Shown in pieces: positions 1-8,228 of a stretch of DNA of 35,623 nucleotides. The number at the start of each line of letters is the position of its first letter. The stretch's first letter is position 1. The notes beneath the pieces are model-generated. The model worked only from the letters and a program-made list of their open reading frames with translations. It ran no database searches and was not told the DNA's origin. The DNA comes from an uncultured Anaerolineae bacterium. Its GTDB lineage: Bacteria; Chloroflexota; Anaerolineae; Anaerolineales; Villigracilaceae. The position numbers and the translations under genes are program-made. The stretch is from assembly GCA_903846015.1 (NCBI GenBank), contig CAIMZS010000216.1, forward strand, positions 1 through 35,623, given 5' to 3'.

Positions 1-1075
1 CCCAGACGGCCCAATTACGTGACCCGCTAATCTTTTGTCCTTCGAGATTCATGAACTGATTGGCTGGAACATCATAAGGAAGCGTAAGCTTAATGCCTGT
101 CTGACCATTGAAAATCTCAGCAAACTTTTCGCCGACACCCATCAATTCAGCTGGCCAGAGGGAAGTATGGAAAAAGATGTTATCTTTTCCGATAAAATGA
201 AATTGTTTTGCTGAAGGGTTTGCCCACCATTGTTGCCATGCGTCTTTGGCATCAACCAAATTACTCCATTCAATAGGGGCTGAGAGATAGCCAATAACGG
301 CTTCAAACCATACGTAGAGGCATTTACCTTCCCAGCCATCAACTGGCACTGGAATACCCCAATCCAGGTCACGGGTAATGGGACGAGGTTTAAGCCCTTC
401 AGCCTCAATCTTGCCGAGGCTTTCACCTAACACCGTGTCGCGAAGGTGACTGGCTCTGGCGCGCAAGAATTCTATAACATCTGGCTCAAGTTTCGATAGG
501 TTGATATAAAAATGTTCGGTATCGCGCAATTCAGGGGTGGAATTGTCGATCTTGGAACGAGGCGTAATAAGTTTGGCCGGTTCAAGCACATTACCGCATT
601 TATCACATTGATCTGAGCGTGCGCCTTCGAACCCACAAATGTAACAAGTACCTTCCACATATCGGTCTGGCAGAAACTTGCCCGCAGCACTTGAAAACCA
701 TTGCTCTTCCACACGAGTAAACAGGAAACCGTTTTCTTTAAGGGCAAGAAAAATACTTTGCGAAACTTTGAAGTGATTTTCCGAATGTGTAGTGGTGTAC
801 AGATCATAAGAAATACCTAACTGCTGAAAAAGGTTAATAAACCCGGCATGATATTTTTTGTAAACAGATTCAACCGGTACATTTTCTTTGTCAGCGGCGA
901 TGGTGACGGGAGTACCATGCGAATCCGTCCCTGTAATCATCAAAACATTATCACCTTTCAGGCGGTGATAACGGGCAACAATATCCCCGGGTAAGTGCGA
1001 TCCAGTGATATTGCCGACATGGATTTCAGCGTTGGCATAGGGCCAGGCGATGGCAATCAGGATATTTTCAGTCAT
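1..1075 (-). CDS. metG: Methionyl-tRNA synthetase, N-terminal part (cut by window edge)
   Basis: This gene charges tRNA-Met with methionine in the cytoplasm. The reading frame is open from an ATG at 1075 to the window edge and gives about 358 N-terminal residues. Visible features are the class I HIGH-like motif HVGN (residues 19-22), the TGTDSHG segment, a zinc knuckle with Cys144, Cys147, Cys157 and Cys160, the catalytic-core segment LYVWFEAVIGYLS, and a KMSKS-type loop written KISGS (348-352). The anticodon-binding domain lies outside the window. A GGAGG Shine-Dalgarno sequence sits 5 bases before the ATG. The gene lies downstream of the sigma factor gene, but a hairpin terminator between them suggests its own promoter. 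Identity is certain from the motif order; only the C-terminus is unseen. Confidence 0.95.
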   Translation of the reverse strand, partial: MTENILIAIAWPYANAEIHVGNITGSHLPGDIVARYHRLKGDNVLMITGTDSHGTPVTIAADKENVPVESVYKKYHAGFINLFQQLGISYDLYTTTHSENHFKVSQSIFLALKENGFLFTRVEEQWFSSAAGKFLPDRYVEGTCYICGFEGARSDQCDKCGNVLEPAKLITPRSKIDNSTPELRDTEHFYINLSKLEPDVIEFLRARASHLRDTVLGESLGKIEAEGLKPRPITRDLDWGIPVPVDGWEGKCLYVWFEAVIGYLSAPIEWSNLVDAKDAWQQWWANPSAKQFHFIGKDNIFFHTSLWPAELMGVGEKFAEIFNGQTGIKLTLPYDVPANQFMNLEGQKISGSRNWAVW

Positions 1076-1103
1076 TGGAGCCTCCGGTAACCCGAGGATA
1101 TTG

Positions 1104-1131
1104 AACAATAGTGGATAGTTTATCTATTGTT
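1104..1131. promoter_or_regulatory. 8-bp inverted repeat upstream of metG
   Basis: AACAATAG (1104-1111) and CTATTGTT (1124-1131) are perfect inverted repeats separated by 12 bases. They lie about 30-55 bases upstream of the metG start, where a promoter or 5' leader is expected. They could be an operator or a weak AU-rich leader hairpin. I see no T-box consensus here and no convincing -35/-10 pair, so the role is open. Confidence 0.3.
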
Positions 1132-1180
1132 TTCGATCCAAGGTCAGCTAAGATATTTGAATAATAGGTGCATTAAAGAG

Positions 1181-1204
1181 AAATGCTGGCGTTTGCCAGC
1201 ATTT
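1181..1204 (-). terminator. Rho-independent terminator after the sigma factor gene
   Basis: A perfect 10-bp stem (1181-1190 with 1195-1204) closes a 4-base loop. On the minus strand it is followed by a T-rich TCTCTTTAAT stretch, as expected for an intrinsic terminator of the sigma factor transcript. It separates that transcript from metG. The rest of the 281-base gap between the two genes holds only the inverted repeat at 1104-1131. Confidence 0.7.
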
Positions 1205-1356
1205 CCCAGGCGGCAAGTAAAAACCGTCTTCAGTTCATCTGGCATTGAACAGTGCTCTATTGTTTAACATGGGCATTAAGCTAAAAAGTATAAACATGGA
1301 AATATTTTACTACACCCAGCTAACATTTCTTATCAGAGTTTCAATATTGTATCTGT

Positions 1357-2526
1357 TTACAAATAATCTTTCAACTGTCGTGCCCGTCGAGGATGTCTTA
1401 ATCGGCGCAGAGCTTTTCCTTCAATCTGGCGAATCCTCTCACGAGTTAATCCAAATTTTTGTCCCACCTCTTCCAGTGTGTACGAATTTCCATCATCCAA
1501 CCCAAACCTCATTTGTAGAATTCTGGCTTCACGTGGAGAAAGGGTTGAGAGAACTTCCGAAAGCTTGTCCCTTAACATCGATTGGTAAACACTTTGCAAC
1601 GGTGTTGGACTGAATTCATCTTCAATAAACATTCCAAGTTCGGATTCAGCATCGTCGCCCACTGGGCTTTCCAAAGAAAGAGGCAGCCACGAAACCTTTA
1701 ATATCCATTGAACTTTTTTTTCACTGATATTCAAATCAACGGCAAGTTCTTGTGCTGTAGGGATGCGCCCCAGTTTTTGTTCCAACTCGTGTTTGGATTT
1801 GTACATTTGGCGTATACGATCGATCATGTGAACAGGTACACGGATTGTGCGGCCCTGATCGGCTATCGAACGGGAAATTGTCTGGCGGATCCACCATGTG
1901 GCATAGGTCGAAAATCTGAAACCCCGTTTGTAATCGTATTTCATGACTGCTTTCATCAACCCCAAGTTACCTTCCTGGATCAAGTCCAGAAATGCAATAT
2001 CGCGCCCCATGTATCTTTTGGCAATACTCACCACAAGCCGCGTATTGGCCTTGATGAGATGTTCACGTGCAGCCTGTCCATCTGCAACGACTGACTCCAA
2101 AGAATTTCGGTACTCCAGCGGTAACCGAGTCTGTTGAAGCAAATCTAGCGTTGCTTTGTCTCCAGCCTCTATTCTTTTTGCAATAGCTAACTCTTCTTCT
2201 CGGGTTAATAGTGGAACACGAGCCATTTCCTTAATATACAACCCCACGGAATCTTCCATGACAATTGAATCAACCGGGTTTGTCCAGGTCTCGAAGCTGA
2301 AATCTGGGGAGGCAGTCTCATCGACAGATGAAATATACTCGCCATCCGGGTCCAAAATATCAACCCCTCTGCGCCTTAGAACCGTTAGAATCGTAGACAT
2401 CCGTTCAGAATCAAAATCTGGAGCAATTTCGATCAAATCATCGGTGGTAAGGAAACCCTGAATGCCAGCTTTTTCCAATAAGATATTGAGGACTTCGTTT
2501 CTATTTTTGCGTCCGGAATGTACCAC
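1357..2526 (-). CDS. rpoD: Primary RNA polymerase sigma-70 factor (RpoD/SigA)
   Basis: This is the housekeeping sigma factor that directs RNA polymerase to -10/-35 promoters. The 389 residues show a short region 1.1-like domain (about 1-65) and region 1.2 (DSVGLYIKEMARVPLLT, 92-108). Region 2 follows (about 155-235), with the core-binding FLDLIQEGNLGLMKAV and the -10-reading RFSTYATWWIRQTISRSIA. Then come region 3 (about 236-320) and region 4 (about 325-389), with the helix-turn-helix TLEEVGQKFGLTRERIRQIE. The long acidic spacer of proteobacterial RpoD is absent, as in SigA of Gram-positives. The start is a GTG with AGGAGG six bases upstream. It follows the DUF177 gene by 43 bases and is probably co-transcribed with it from the promoter at 3150-3178. 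Confidence 0.95.
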   Translation of the reverse strand: MVHSGRKNRNEVLNILLEKAGIQGFLTTDDLIEIAPDFDSERMSTILTVLRRRGVDILDPDGEYISSVDETASPDFSFETWTNPVDSIVMEDSVGLYIKEMARVPLLTREEELAIAKRIEAGDKATLDLLQQTRLPLEYRNSLESVVADGQAAREHLIKANTRLVVSIAKRYMGRDIAFLDLIQEGNLGLMKAVMKYDYKRGFRFSTYATWWIRQTISRSIADQGRTIRVPVHMIDRIRQMYKSKHELEQKLGRIPTAQELAVDLNISEKKVQWILKVSWLPLSLESPVGDDAESELGMFIEDEFSPTPLQSVYQSMLRDKLSEVLSTLSPREARILQMRFGLDDGNSYTLEEVGQKFGLTRERIRQIEGKALRRLRHPRRARQLKDYL

Positions 2527-2569
2527 ACCTGTCCTCCTGCGAAGAGATCGTTTCGAAACCGAAAATCGA

Positions 2570-3109
2570 TTAGTCCTTTGGATTTGGGTCTTGATTTTTT
2601 TCTAAAAGAACCTTGAGCGCTGAAAAAGGAGTATCAATTTCCTGACGATGACCACAATCATTTTCATTCAAATTTTGGCCACACTCCATGCATAAGCCCT
2701 TGCAATCATCTCTGCAAAGTGGCTTGATTGGAAATTCCAAAATTGCAAATTCTCGAACCATTGGTTGTAAATCTATTTGGGCATCATCTGGCACTAACAA
2801 GCCTGCATCGGTAATGTTTTCAGGCTTAAATGCGTATAGTTCAGTGAAGTCCCAATGGATTGATTGTTCATAATCTGTAAGACAGCGCACACATTCCAGC
2901 GTAGCACGGCCGTTAAATGCACCCTGAACTATTAGCCCCTGGGGGGTTCGGCCTACTTTTGCTATCCCATTAACTTCTAACAATTCCAAATCATCATCTA
3001 TAAATTTAGGGAAATAAAAATCAAAATCGCGGCTGAAGCCGATTGATGCATTGATAATAAAACCGACATTTAGCTTTAATGGCTTTTTGGGATTGATCAC
3101 CGAATTCAC
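2570..3109 (-). CDS. DUF177 / YceD-family protein (23S rRNA accumulation protein family)
   Basis: The 179-residue cytosolic protein matches DUF177 (YceD). This family is linked to 23S rRNA accumulation and is normally encoded directly before rpmF (ribosomal protein L32). The sequence shows the family's cysteine pairs: CVRC in the middle and a C-terminal cluster CRDDCKGLCMECGQNLNENDC, which looks metal-binding. The start is a GTG at 3109 with a weak AGG nearby; an ATG alternative is not evident. A near-consensus promoter lies 41 bases upstream. No rpmF follows: the 43 bases to the sigma factor gene cannot hold one. The genetic link here is therefore to the primary sigma factor instead of L32. 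Family assignment is good; the molecular role is not settled. Confidence 0.85.
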   Translation of the reverse strand: MNSVINPKKPLKLNVGFIINASIGFSRDFDFYFPKFIDDDLELLEVNGIAKVGRTPQGLIVQGAFNGRATLECVRCLTDYEQSIHWDFTELYAFKPENITDAGLLVPDDAQIDLQPMVREFAILEFPIKPLCRDDCKGLCMECGQNLNENDCGHRQEIDTPFSALKVLLEKNQDPNPKD

Positions 3110-3149
3110 TACCTGGAATAGTCTTGTAAATATTGATAAGATTTAGTTT

Positions 3150-3178
3150 ATTTTAGCACGCGCGAATCGTCAAGTCAA
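3150..3178 (-). promoter_or_regulatory. Sigma-A promoter of the DUF177-rpoD transcript
   Basis: On the minus strand TTGACT (3178-3173), a 17-bp spacer and TAAAAT (3155-3150) form a near-consensus promoter, with TG one base before the -10 (extended -10). Transcription would start near 3143, about 34 bases before the GTG of the DUF177 gene. Confidence 0.75.
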
Positions 3179-3306
3179 TAAGCTTTTCGTGTAATATAAC
3201 CAATGCCAGAATGCCTACTCTATTAACGTCCAAATTCCCATCTCGCAGAAGCATTTAATAATTTTTATTTGGTGTTTTTTTGTGAAGGTTTCCCTTGCGA
3301 TTAGAG

Positions 3307-4272
3307 CTAAAAGGTACGTTCGACAATATAATGTGCCAAACCGACCAAAGCCTCATACTCGGCTGATTCGTGAAAGGGTTTAATTGCATCCAGAGCTTTA
3401 TCAATATGCTCGCTTGCTTCGTCAGTTGCATGCCCGATAGCTTTGCTGGATTGAATTGATTTAACCAATTGTTCCATTTTTTCGGTATTTCCCCAGCCAC
3501 CTTCTGCGAGGAGTTTCACCTCGTTATTATCCGGATGGCTTTCAGCAAAATAAATGGCAGGAAGAGTAACCAATCCATTCAACAAATCCGATCCCACTGG
3601 CTTACCAACTGTTGCTTGTTCGCCAGTAAAATCCAGCACATCATCCATTATTTGAAAAGCCATTCCAATCTCATAACCATATACCTTCATCGAAAGGCGT
3701 ACTGTCTCGTTTTCAGTGCCAATCATTGTCGCGGCTAAGGCGCTCATTTCAAAAAGTGATGCGGTTTTTGCATAAATCCGATTATAGTAATTTTTCCGTT
3801 CAATAATACCTTTAGCTGCAAACATTTGAGTCAATTCGCCATTAACGATCACAGTAAGGGTTTCGGCGAATAACTTCATCAGGGGTAGATAATCAGCTTC
3901 AGCAGCTAATTTGGCAGCACGACCAAATAAAAAATCACCAGTTAATACAGTCGCTGCAGGCGACCAACGCGCATTTAACGTTGGGATTCCTCGGCGTAGT
4001 AGAGATCCATCGATTAGATCATCATGGACAAGGGTAGCTGTATGAAGCATTTCAACAGCTGCGCCAAGAGTGACCAATTTTTCATGAGGGGCGTCAAACA
4101 TATTCCCTGCAAGAAAAACAATTGTAGGGCGCACACGTTTTCCGCCTGCGCTTAGCAAATGTTCCAAGGCTGCACGCAGGTCGGGATGATGATCGTTGCC
4201 CGCCTGTGCCCGCATCAATTGTTCTACTTCCTTAATGCCATCTTGTACCGGTGTAAAGAACGTAGTGCTCAA
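3307..4272 (-). CDS. All-trans polyprenyl diphosphate synthase
   Basis: This enzyme condenses isopentenyl diphosphate onto an allylic primer to make a long prenyl diphosphate, typically the quinone side chain. Its 321 residues carry both aspartate-rich Mg2+-binding motifs, DDLID (84-88) and DDVLD (210-214), plus GGKRVRP near residue 43 and the GDFLFGRA segment. This is the IspB/HepT-type E-prenyltransferase architecture. Chain length cannot be read safely from sequence. The start is a TTG at 4272, chosen because GGGGAGG lies 8-9 bases upstream, inside the last codons of tatD. The tatD stop is only 4 bases away, so the two genes form an operon and may be translationally coupled. The 197-base gap downstream contains only the DUF177 promoter. 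Confidence 0.9.
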   Translation of the reverse strand: MSTTFFTPVQDGIKEVEQLMRAQAGNDHHPDLRAALEHLLSAGGKRVRPTIVFLAGNMFDAPHEKLVTLGAAVEMLHTATLVHDDLIDGSLLRRGIPTLNARWSPAATVLTGDFLFGRAAKLAAEADYLPLMKLFAETLTVIVNGELTQMFAAKGIIERKNYYNRIYAKTASLFEMSALAATMIGTENETVRLSMKVYGYEIGMAFQIMDDVLDFTGEQATVGKPVGSDLLNGLVTLPAIYFAESHPDNNEVKLLAEGGWGNTEKMEQLVKSIQSSKAIGHATDEASEHIDKALDAIKPFHESAEYEALVGLAHYIVERTF

Positions 4273-4276
4273 AAAA

Positions 4277-5146
4277 TCAACCTCCCCAGGAAAAAAGGCG
4301 TGCGGAGTTTTTGGTTGTTAATTCCGCGACTTCATCCGGGTCTATATTATGGATTTCTGCAATTTTATCAGCAATATGCCGCACAAAGGCAGGTTCGTTA
4401 CGGCGCCCCCGTTGAGGAACGGGGGCGAGAAAAGGCGCGTCGGTTTCGATCAGTATGCGCTCGAGTGGAAGAGATTTTACCACTTCACGCTTTGCATCGG
4501 CATTTTTAAAGGTAATCGGGCCAGTGATTCCGATAAAAAAATTAAGATCGATCACCTTATTGGCAGTAAATAAATTCCCACTGAAAGAGTGTAACACACC
4601 CGGGGAAATTGCGAGTGAATTGTTACTTTCTCGCAATTCTCGTACCCAGTCACTGAGAATATTGATCAAATCGCGGGCGCATTCTCCGTCAAGAGCGTCT
4701 CCTTTTTCTCTCATATGAAGTATGACAGGAAGTTTTAATTCTGATGCCAGTGCAAGCTGTTTCACAAGCGTCATTCGTTGATGATCGTGGGGGGCATCAT
4801 TCCAATAATAGTCGAGCCCAATCTCACCGATGGCTCTGATTTTCGATGGCTTTGCTAACTGCTGAGCAGTGCTTGAGTGGAAATCAGTGTCATCACGATA
4901 AAGTTGTCTTAAATGGGCTATTGAATTTTCATCCCATTCCAGGGAATCATTTGGGTGTGTTCCGATAGCGCAAAACAAATTTGGGTGTGAATTTGCCAGC
5001 GTAATAACTCGCTGGCTGGAAGCCAGATTAAGAGCAGGAAGCAATATCCGATTTAATCCCGCCGCGCAAGCTCGATCCAATACGTCAGCGCGATCAAAGT
5101 CGAATTTATCCAAATCTAAATGGCAATGGGTATCAGTAAGGGTCAT
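4277..5146 (-). CDS. tatD: TatD-family metal-dependent hydrolase (DNase)
   Basis: The 289-residue protein is a TatD-type TIM-barrel metal-dependent nuclease. Metal ligands and signature segments are visible: HCH near the N-terminus (residues 7-9), AIGEIGLDYYW, LHMREKGD, LHSFSGN and IETDAPFLAPVP. Family members are cytosolic 3'-5' exonucleases implicated in DNA repair or RNA quality control; the exact substrate here is not known. It is the first gene of a two-gene operon with the polyprenyl diphosphate synthase. The start is ATG at 5146, with no strong Shine-Dalgarno sequence. A perfect 10-bp inverted repeat inside the gene (4404-4427) encodes the conserved PQRGRRNE segment and is probably coincidental. 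Confidence 0.9.
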   Translation of the reverse strand: MTLTDTHCHLDLDKFDFDRADVLDRACAAGLNRILLPALNLASSQRVITLANSHPNLFCAIGTHPNDSLEWDENSIAHLRQLYRDDTDFHSSTAQQLAKPSKIRAIGEIGLDYYWNDAPHDHQRMTLVKQLALASELKLPVILHMREKGDALDGECARDLINILSDWVRELRESNNSLAISPGVLHSFSGNLFTANKVIDLNFFIGITGPITFKNADAKREVVKSLPLERILIETDAPFLAPVPQRGRRNEPAFVRHIADKIAEIHNIDPDEVAELTTKNSARLFSWGG

Positions 5147-5178
5147 TTTAGGTTTTATTTATTGGTTTGGTTTCAGAG

Positions 5179-5187
5179 ATTATATCA
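5179..5187 (-). promoter_or_regulatory. Extended -10 promoter of tatD operon
   Basis: The minus strand reads TGATATAAT: a perfect -10 hexamer (5184-5179) preceded by TG at the extended -10 position. No good -35 is visible, which is typical of extended -10 promoters. Transcription would begin near 5172, leaving a leader of about 26 bases before tatD. It lies back-to-back with the promoter of the plus-strand lyase gene. Confidence 0.6.
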
Positions 5188-5223
5188 GCCTTCAATTTTC
5201 CCATGCGCAATTTTTGCTGTTCA

Positions 5224-5232
5224 TGCTACACT
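5224..5232 (+). promoter_or_regulatory. Extended -10 promoter giving a probable leaderless lyase mRNA
   Basis: TGC-TACACT (5224-5232) is an extended -10 element. The hexamer ends 6 bases before the ATG at 5239, so the expected transcription start falls on the start codon. No Shine-Dalgarno sequence precedes this ATG. This supports 5239 over the upstream in-frame TTG at 5167. Confidence 0.5.
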
Positions 5233-5238
5233 ATTCCT

Positions 5239-6684
5239 ATGACACTCCCATTCCCATCCAACGGAAAATCTAAAGAAACAGTATTAACTGCTATGCGCGC
5301 AGCGCGTGATCACGATGTGCAATGGCAAAAAGGACGCGCTTTCAGCCTGGTTTACCACGCAGGAAAGGACGTGGATGACTTGATAAAGGATGCGTCGCTA
5401 TTATTTTTTTCAGAAAACGGCCTTAATCCAACTGCATTCCCCTCACTTCGAAAATTTGAAACTGAAATTGTCGCGATGACCGCCTCTTTATTGGGAGGCG
5501 GTGAAAATGCTGCCGGTTCTGTAACTTCTGGCGGGACCGAATCGCTTTTGATGGCTGTCAAGACTGCGCGTGATTGGGCGCGGGTAAACCGACCGGAAAT
5601 CAAATCGCCCGAGATGATCCTACCCATTACGGGGCACCCGGCGTTTGAAAAGGCGAGCGAGTACTTCGGCGTCAAATCCATTCATATTCCAGTTAAAGAT
5701 GATTTTCGCGCAGATGTGGAGGCCGCGCGAAAAGCCATTACAGCAAATACAATCTTGATGATTGGCTCGGCACCAGCGTATCCCCATGGTGTAATTGATC
5801 CAATTCGCGAATTGGCAGCAATTGCTCAAGAACACAACATTCTTTTCCACACCGATGCATGCGTGGGTGGCTTCATGCTGCCCTTTGTACGAAAACTGGG
5901 TTATACCATTCCCGACTTTGATCTTTCAGTGCCCGGTGTGACATCGATTTCAGCTGATTTGCACAAGTATGGATACGCGGCCAAAGGGGCCTCGGTAATC
6001 CTTTACAAAACTGCGCAATTGCGCCGACACCAGATGTTCGTTTATGCAGATTGGCCCGGTGGCATCTATCCATCACCAGCGATGGGAGGGACGCGCCCTG
6101 GGGGACCAATTGCTGCCGCTTGGGCTGTGATGAATTACCTGGGCGAGGCAGGCTACCTTGAAATGACGGAATTGGTGATGCAGGCAACCCACCGTCTTCA
6201 GCAAGGAGTAAATGCGGTAGCAGGGATTAAAGTAATCAGTAATCCAGAGATGAGTGTCTTTGCGATTGGCTCAGATGGATTGGATATTTATGCATTGGCG
6301 GATGAGCTGACCACCAGAAACTGGCATTTGGATAGGCAGCAATTCCCGCCCACTCTTCACATGACTGTGCAATTTGGACACATCGGGGTGGTTGAAGAAT
6401 TTCTGAAAGACCTGGCGTCTGCAGCAGAAGTTGTTCGACGCCCCAGTTTAGAAAAAACAGCCAATGTCTGGCTGTTGAAAATCGCCAATCTATTGATAAG
6501 GATTCTCCCTGAAGCCTGGGCGACCAGGCTGATGAATAAAGTATCAAGCTTATTGAGTGGTGGAGCAGGTTTGCCAGGGAAAATGGCTCCTATGTATGGA
6601 TTGATTGGTTCTCTACCAAACCGAGGCGATCTCAAAGAAATGGTGTTGGATTTACTGGATGGGATGACTCGTTACAAAGGTTAA
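5239..6684 (+). CDS. Group II PLP-dependent lyase/decarboxylase, sphingosine-1-phosphate-lyase-like
   Basis: The 481-residue enzyme belongs to the fold-type I, group II PLP decarboxylase superfamily. The PLP lysine is K243 in SISADLHKYGYAAKG, with the ring-stacking/anchoring HTDACVGGF at 204-212 and the substrate-side SGGTESLLMA at 97-106. Stretches such as GVIDPI, VPGVTSISAD, GGIYPSPAMGGTRPGG and DIYALADEL run in the order I recall from eukaryotic sphingosine-1-phosphate lyase, more than from glutamate or aromatic amino-acid decarboxylases. If so it would cleave a phosphorylated long-chain base to an aldehyde and phosphoethanolamine; this is inference. No N-terminal membrane anchor is seen. 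The frame extends upstream to a TTG at 5167, but that segment contains the promoter. An MFS_2 transporter follows 87 bases later. Confidence 0.75.
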   Translation: MTLPFPSNGKSKETVLTAMRAARDHDVQWQKGRAFSLVYHAGKDVDDLIKDASLLFFSENGLNPTAFPSLRKFETEIVAMTASLLGGGENAAGSVTSGGTESLLMAVKTARDWARVNRPEIKSPEMILPITGHPAFEKASEYFGVKSIHIPVKDDFRADVEAARKAITANTILMIGSAPAYPHGVIDPIRELAAIAQEHNILFHTDACVGGFMLPFVRKLGYTIPDFDLSVPGVTSISADLHKYGYAAKGASVILYKTAQLRRHQMFVYADWPGGIYPSPAMGGTRPGGPIAAAWAVMNYLGEAGYLEMTELVMQATHRLQQGVNAVAGIKVISNPEMSVFAIGSDGLDIYALADELTTRNWHLDRQQFPPTLHMTVQFGHIGVVEEFLKDLASAAEVVRRPSLEKTANVWLLKIANLLIRILPEAWATRLMNKVSSLLSGGAGLPGKMAPMYGLIGSLPNRGDLKEMVLDLLDGMTRYKG

Positions 6685-6691
6685 AAAATGA

Positions 6692-6721
6692 ATTCTGCCG
6701 GTTCGGGAGGACCGGCAGAAT
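6692..6721. terminator. Hairpin between lyase and transporter genes
   Basis: An 11-bp perfect stem (6692-6702 with 6711-6721) encloses an 8-base loop, just after the lyase stop. On the plus strand only CTTCT follows, so termination is likely partial. On the minus strand six T residues follow. It could be a leaky terminator that lowers transporter expression relative to the lyase. Confidence 0.5.
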
Positions 6722-6771
6722 CTTCTAACGCACCATATTTGTGATCAAGATATGAACCGCTGGGAGGCGAC

Positions 6772-8202
6772 ATGACTACATCAACCAAAGGTGGAGCTCT
6801 TTCTTTTTGGGTTAAGCTGGCATACGGTAGCGGCGATTGGAGCCTGGCCAGTTTTGGAACTCTTCGACAGGTTTTTTATGCAATATTCCTGACGGATGTA
6901 GTAGGCCTGGAGCCACGGCTGGCCTCATTCGCGGCTCTGATTGGCATCATTTGGGATGCCATCAATGATCCCATTGTTGGAACATTAAGTGACAGAGTGC
7001 GTTCGCGTTGGGGCCGTCGGCGTCCTTTCCTGCTGCTTTTTACTATTCCTTTTGGATTGAGTTTTGTGGCTTTGTGGTGGGCACCTCCTTTTCACAACCA
7101 ATACTTGTTGGCGGCAACTGTTTGCGCGACCTTTATGCTGAGCGATACCTTGCAAACACTTGTGTCCATTCCTTTTTATGCGCTTACACCTGAAATCACA
7201 TCTGATTATGATGAACGGACGAGCCTGAGTGGGTATCGTATGTTTTTTAATCTGCTTGCATCGCTGGCGACTGCAGTCGCCGCACCTGCGATTGTAAGCG
7301 CCGCGCTGGCTGCCGGAGCAAGTCAGCAACAAGGGTATTTTATCGTGTCAGCGTTTTTCGGAGGATTGGCGGTCATTCCATTTTTTATTATTTTCGCCGT
7401 AGTGCGTGAGCGGAATAATTCTGATGACGAGGCAGAAGAAAAAATCCCCTTTACTAAAACCTTGCAAATGTCATGGGCTAATATCCCTTTCAGATTCGCA
7501 ACTGCGCTTTACATGTTGAACTGGATCACCTTCGATCTGGTTGCTCTTGTCCTGCCGTTTTTCCTGGCATATTGGATCTCCAAGGGTAACCTACTTCAGA
7601 AGGCGCTGGGACTACCTATTAGCTCGGCTGTATTTGCTTGTTTGCTGGTTACATCTGTAATTGTGCTGCCTTTTTGGGTATGGTTGGCTCGCAAAATTGG
7701 AAAACAAAAGGCCTATATCATTGGGATGATATTCTGGGCAGTTGTGCAATTGTTAATATATTCAATTCAACCCGGTCAAATAAACTATATTTTGGTGCTG
7801 GCTGTCATGGCCGGTATCAGTGTTTCAACTGCGCATGTGCTGCCAGATGCAATATTTCCGGATGTTATAGAATGGGATGAATTGCGAACTGGTGCGCGCA
7901 GAGAAGGAATATTTTATGGAGTTAAAAATTTTGTGCGGAAATTGACCGGCGCGTTGGCAATATTTATCGCACTTCAAGTGATTGGATGGTTTGGATATCA
8001 ATCCCCTCCAGTTGGCGCAACGCAGTTTTCACAACCGGATTCGGCCCTACAAGCAATTCGCTTTTTGATCGGCCCATTGGGAGCGATCTTGTTGCTTAGC
8101 GCTATTGGAATGGCATGGTTCTACCCACTCACTCGAGAAAAGCATGCTCGCATTCGACAATTGTTGGCTAGAAAAAAAAGCCGGGCGGCAAAGAAAGATT
8201 AA
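6772..8202 (+). CDS. MFS_2 / GPH-family cation symporter
   Basis: This 476-residue integral membrane protein appears to have about 12 hydrophobic segments and belongs to the MFS_2 (glycoside-pentoside-hexuronide:cation symporter) family. The diagnostic cytoplasmic loop is DAINDPIVGTLSDRVRSRWG followed by RRRPFLL (about residues 62-86); PEITSDYDERTSL follows near 145. The second half carries the matching FPDVIEWDELRTGARREGIFYG loop region. Bacterial members usually move sugars with Na+ or H+, while animal MFSD2 members carry lysophospholipids or sphingosine-1-phosphate, so the substrate cannot be read directly. The neighbouring lyase makes a lipid-like substrate worth considering. GGGAGG lies 4 bases before the ATG. 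The C-terminus is a basic tail. Confidence 0.8.
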   Translation: MTTSTKGGALSFWVKLAYGSGDWSLASFGTLRQVFYAIFLTDVVGLEPRLASFAALIGIIWDAINDPIVGTLSDRVRSRWGRRRPFLLLFTIPFGLSFVALWWAPPFHNQYLLAATVCATFMLSDTLQTLVSIPFYALTPEITSDYDERTSLSGYRMFFNLLASLATAVAAPAIVSAALAAGASQQQGYFIVSAFFGGLAVIPFFIIFAVVRERNNSDDEAEEKIPFTKTLQMSWANIPFRFATALYMLNWITFDLVALVLPFFLAYWISKGNLLQKALGLPISSAVFACLLVTSVIVLPFWVWLARKIGKQKAYIIGMIFWAVVQLLIYSIQPGQINYILVLAVMAGISVSTAHVLPDAIFPDVIEWDELRTGARREGIFYGVKNFVRKLTGALAIFIALQVIGWFGYQSPPVGATQFSQPDSALQAIRFLIGPLGAILLLSAIGMAWFYPLTREKHARIRQLLARKKSRAAKKD

Positions 8203-8228
8203 GGCATTGTTTTTCCATTTGTATAATT

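Noticed and set aside
1076-1356. T-box leader or tRNA gene upstream of metG
   Set aside because: No T-box sequence, specifier loop or cloverleaf is seen; the only structures are a terminator hairpin and a short inverted repeat.
1708-2461. Open frames on the plus strand opposite the sigma factor gene
   Set aside because: They overlap conserved regions 2 and 3 of the sigma factor and have no ribosome binding site or recognisable motif.
4404-4427. Perfect 10-bp GC-rich hairpin inside tatD
   Set aside because: It encodes the conserved APVPQRGRRNE segment of TatD, so the symmetry is explained by proline and arginine codons, and no T-run follows.
5167-5238. Upstream TTG start for the S1P-lyase-like gene
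   Set aside because: The added 24 residues do not look like family sequence, the TTG has no ribosome binding site, and the segment contains promoters for both directions.
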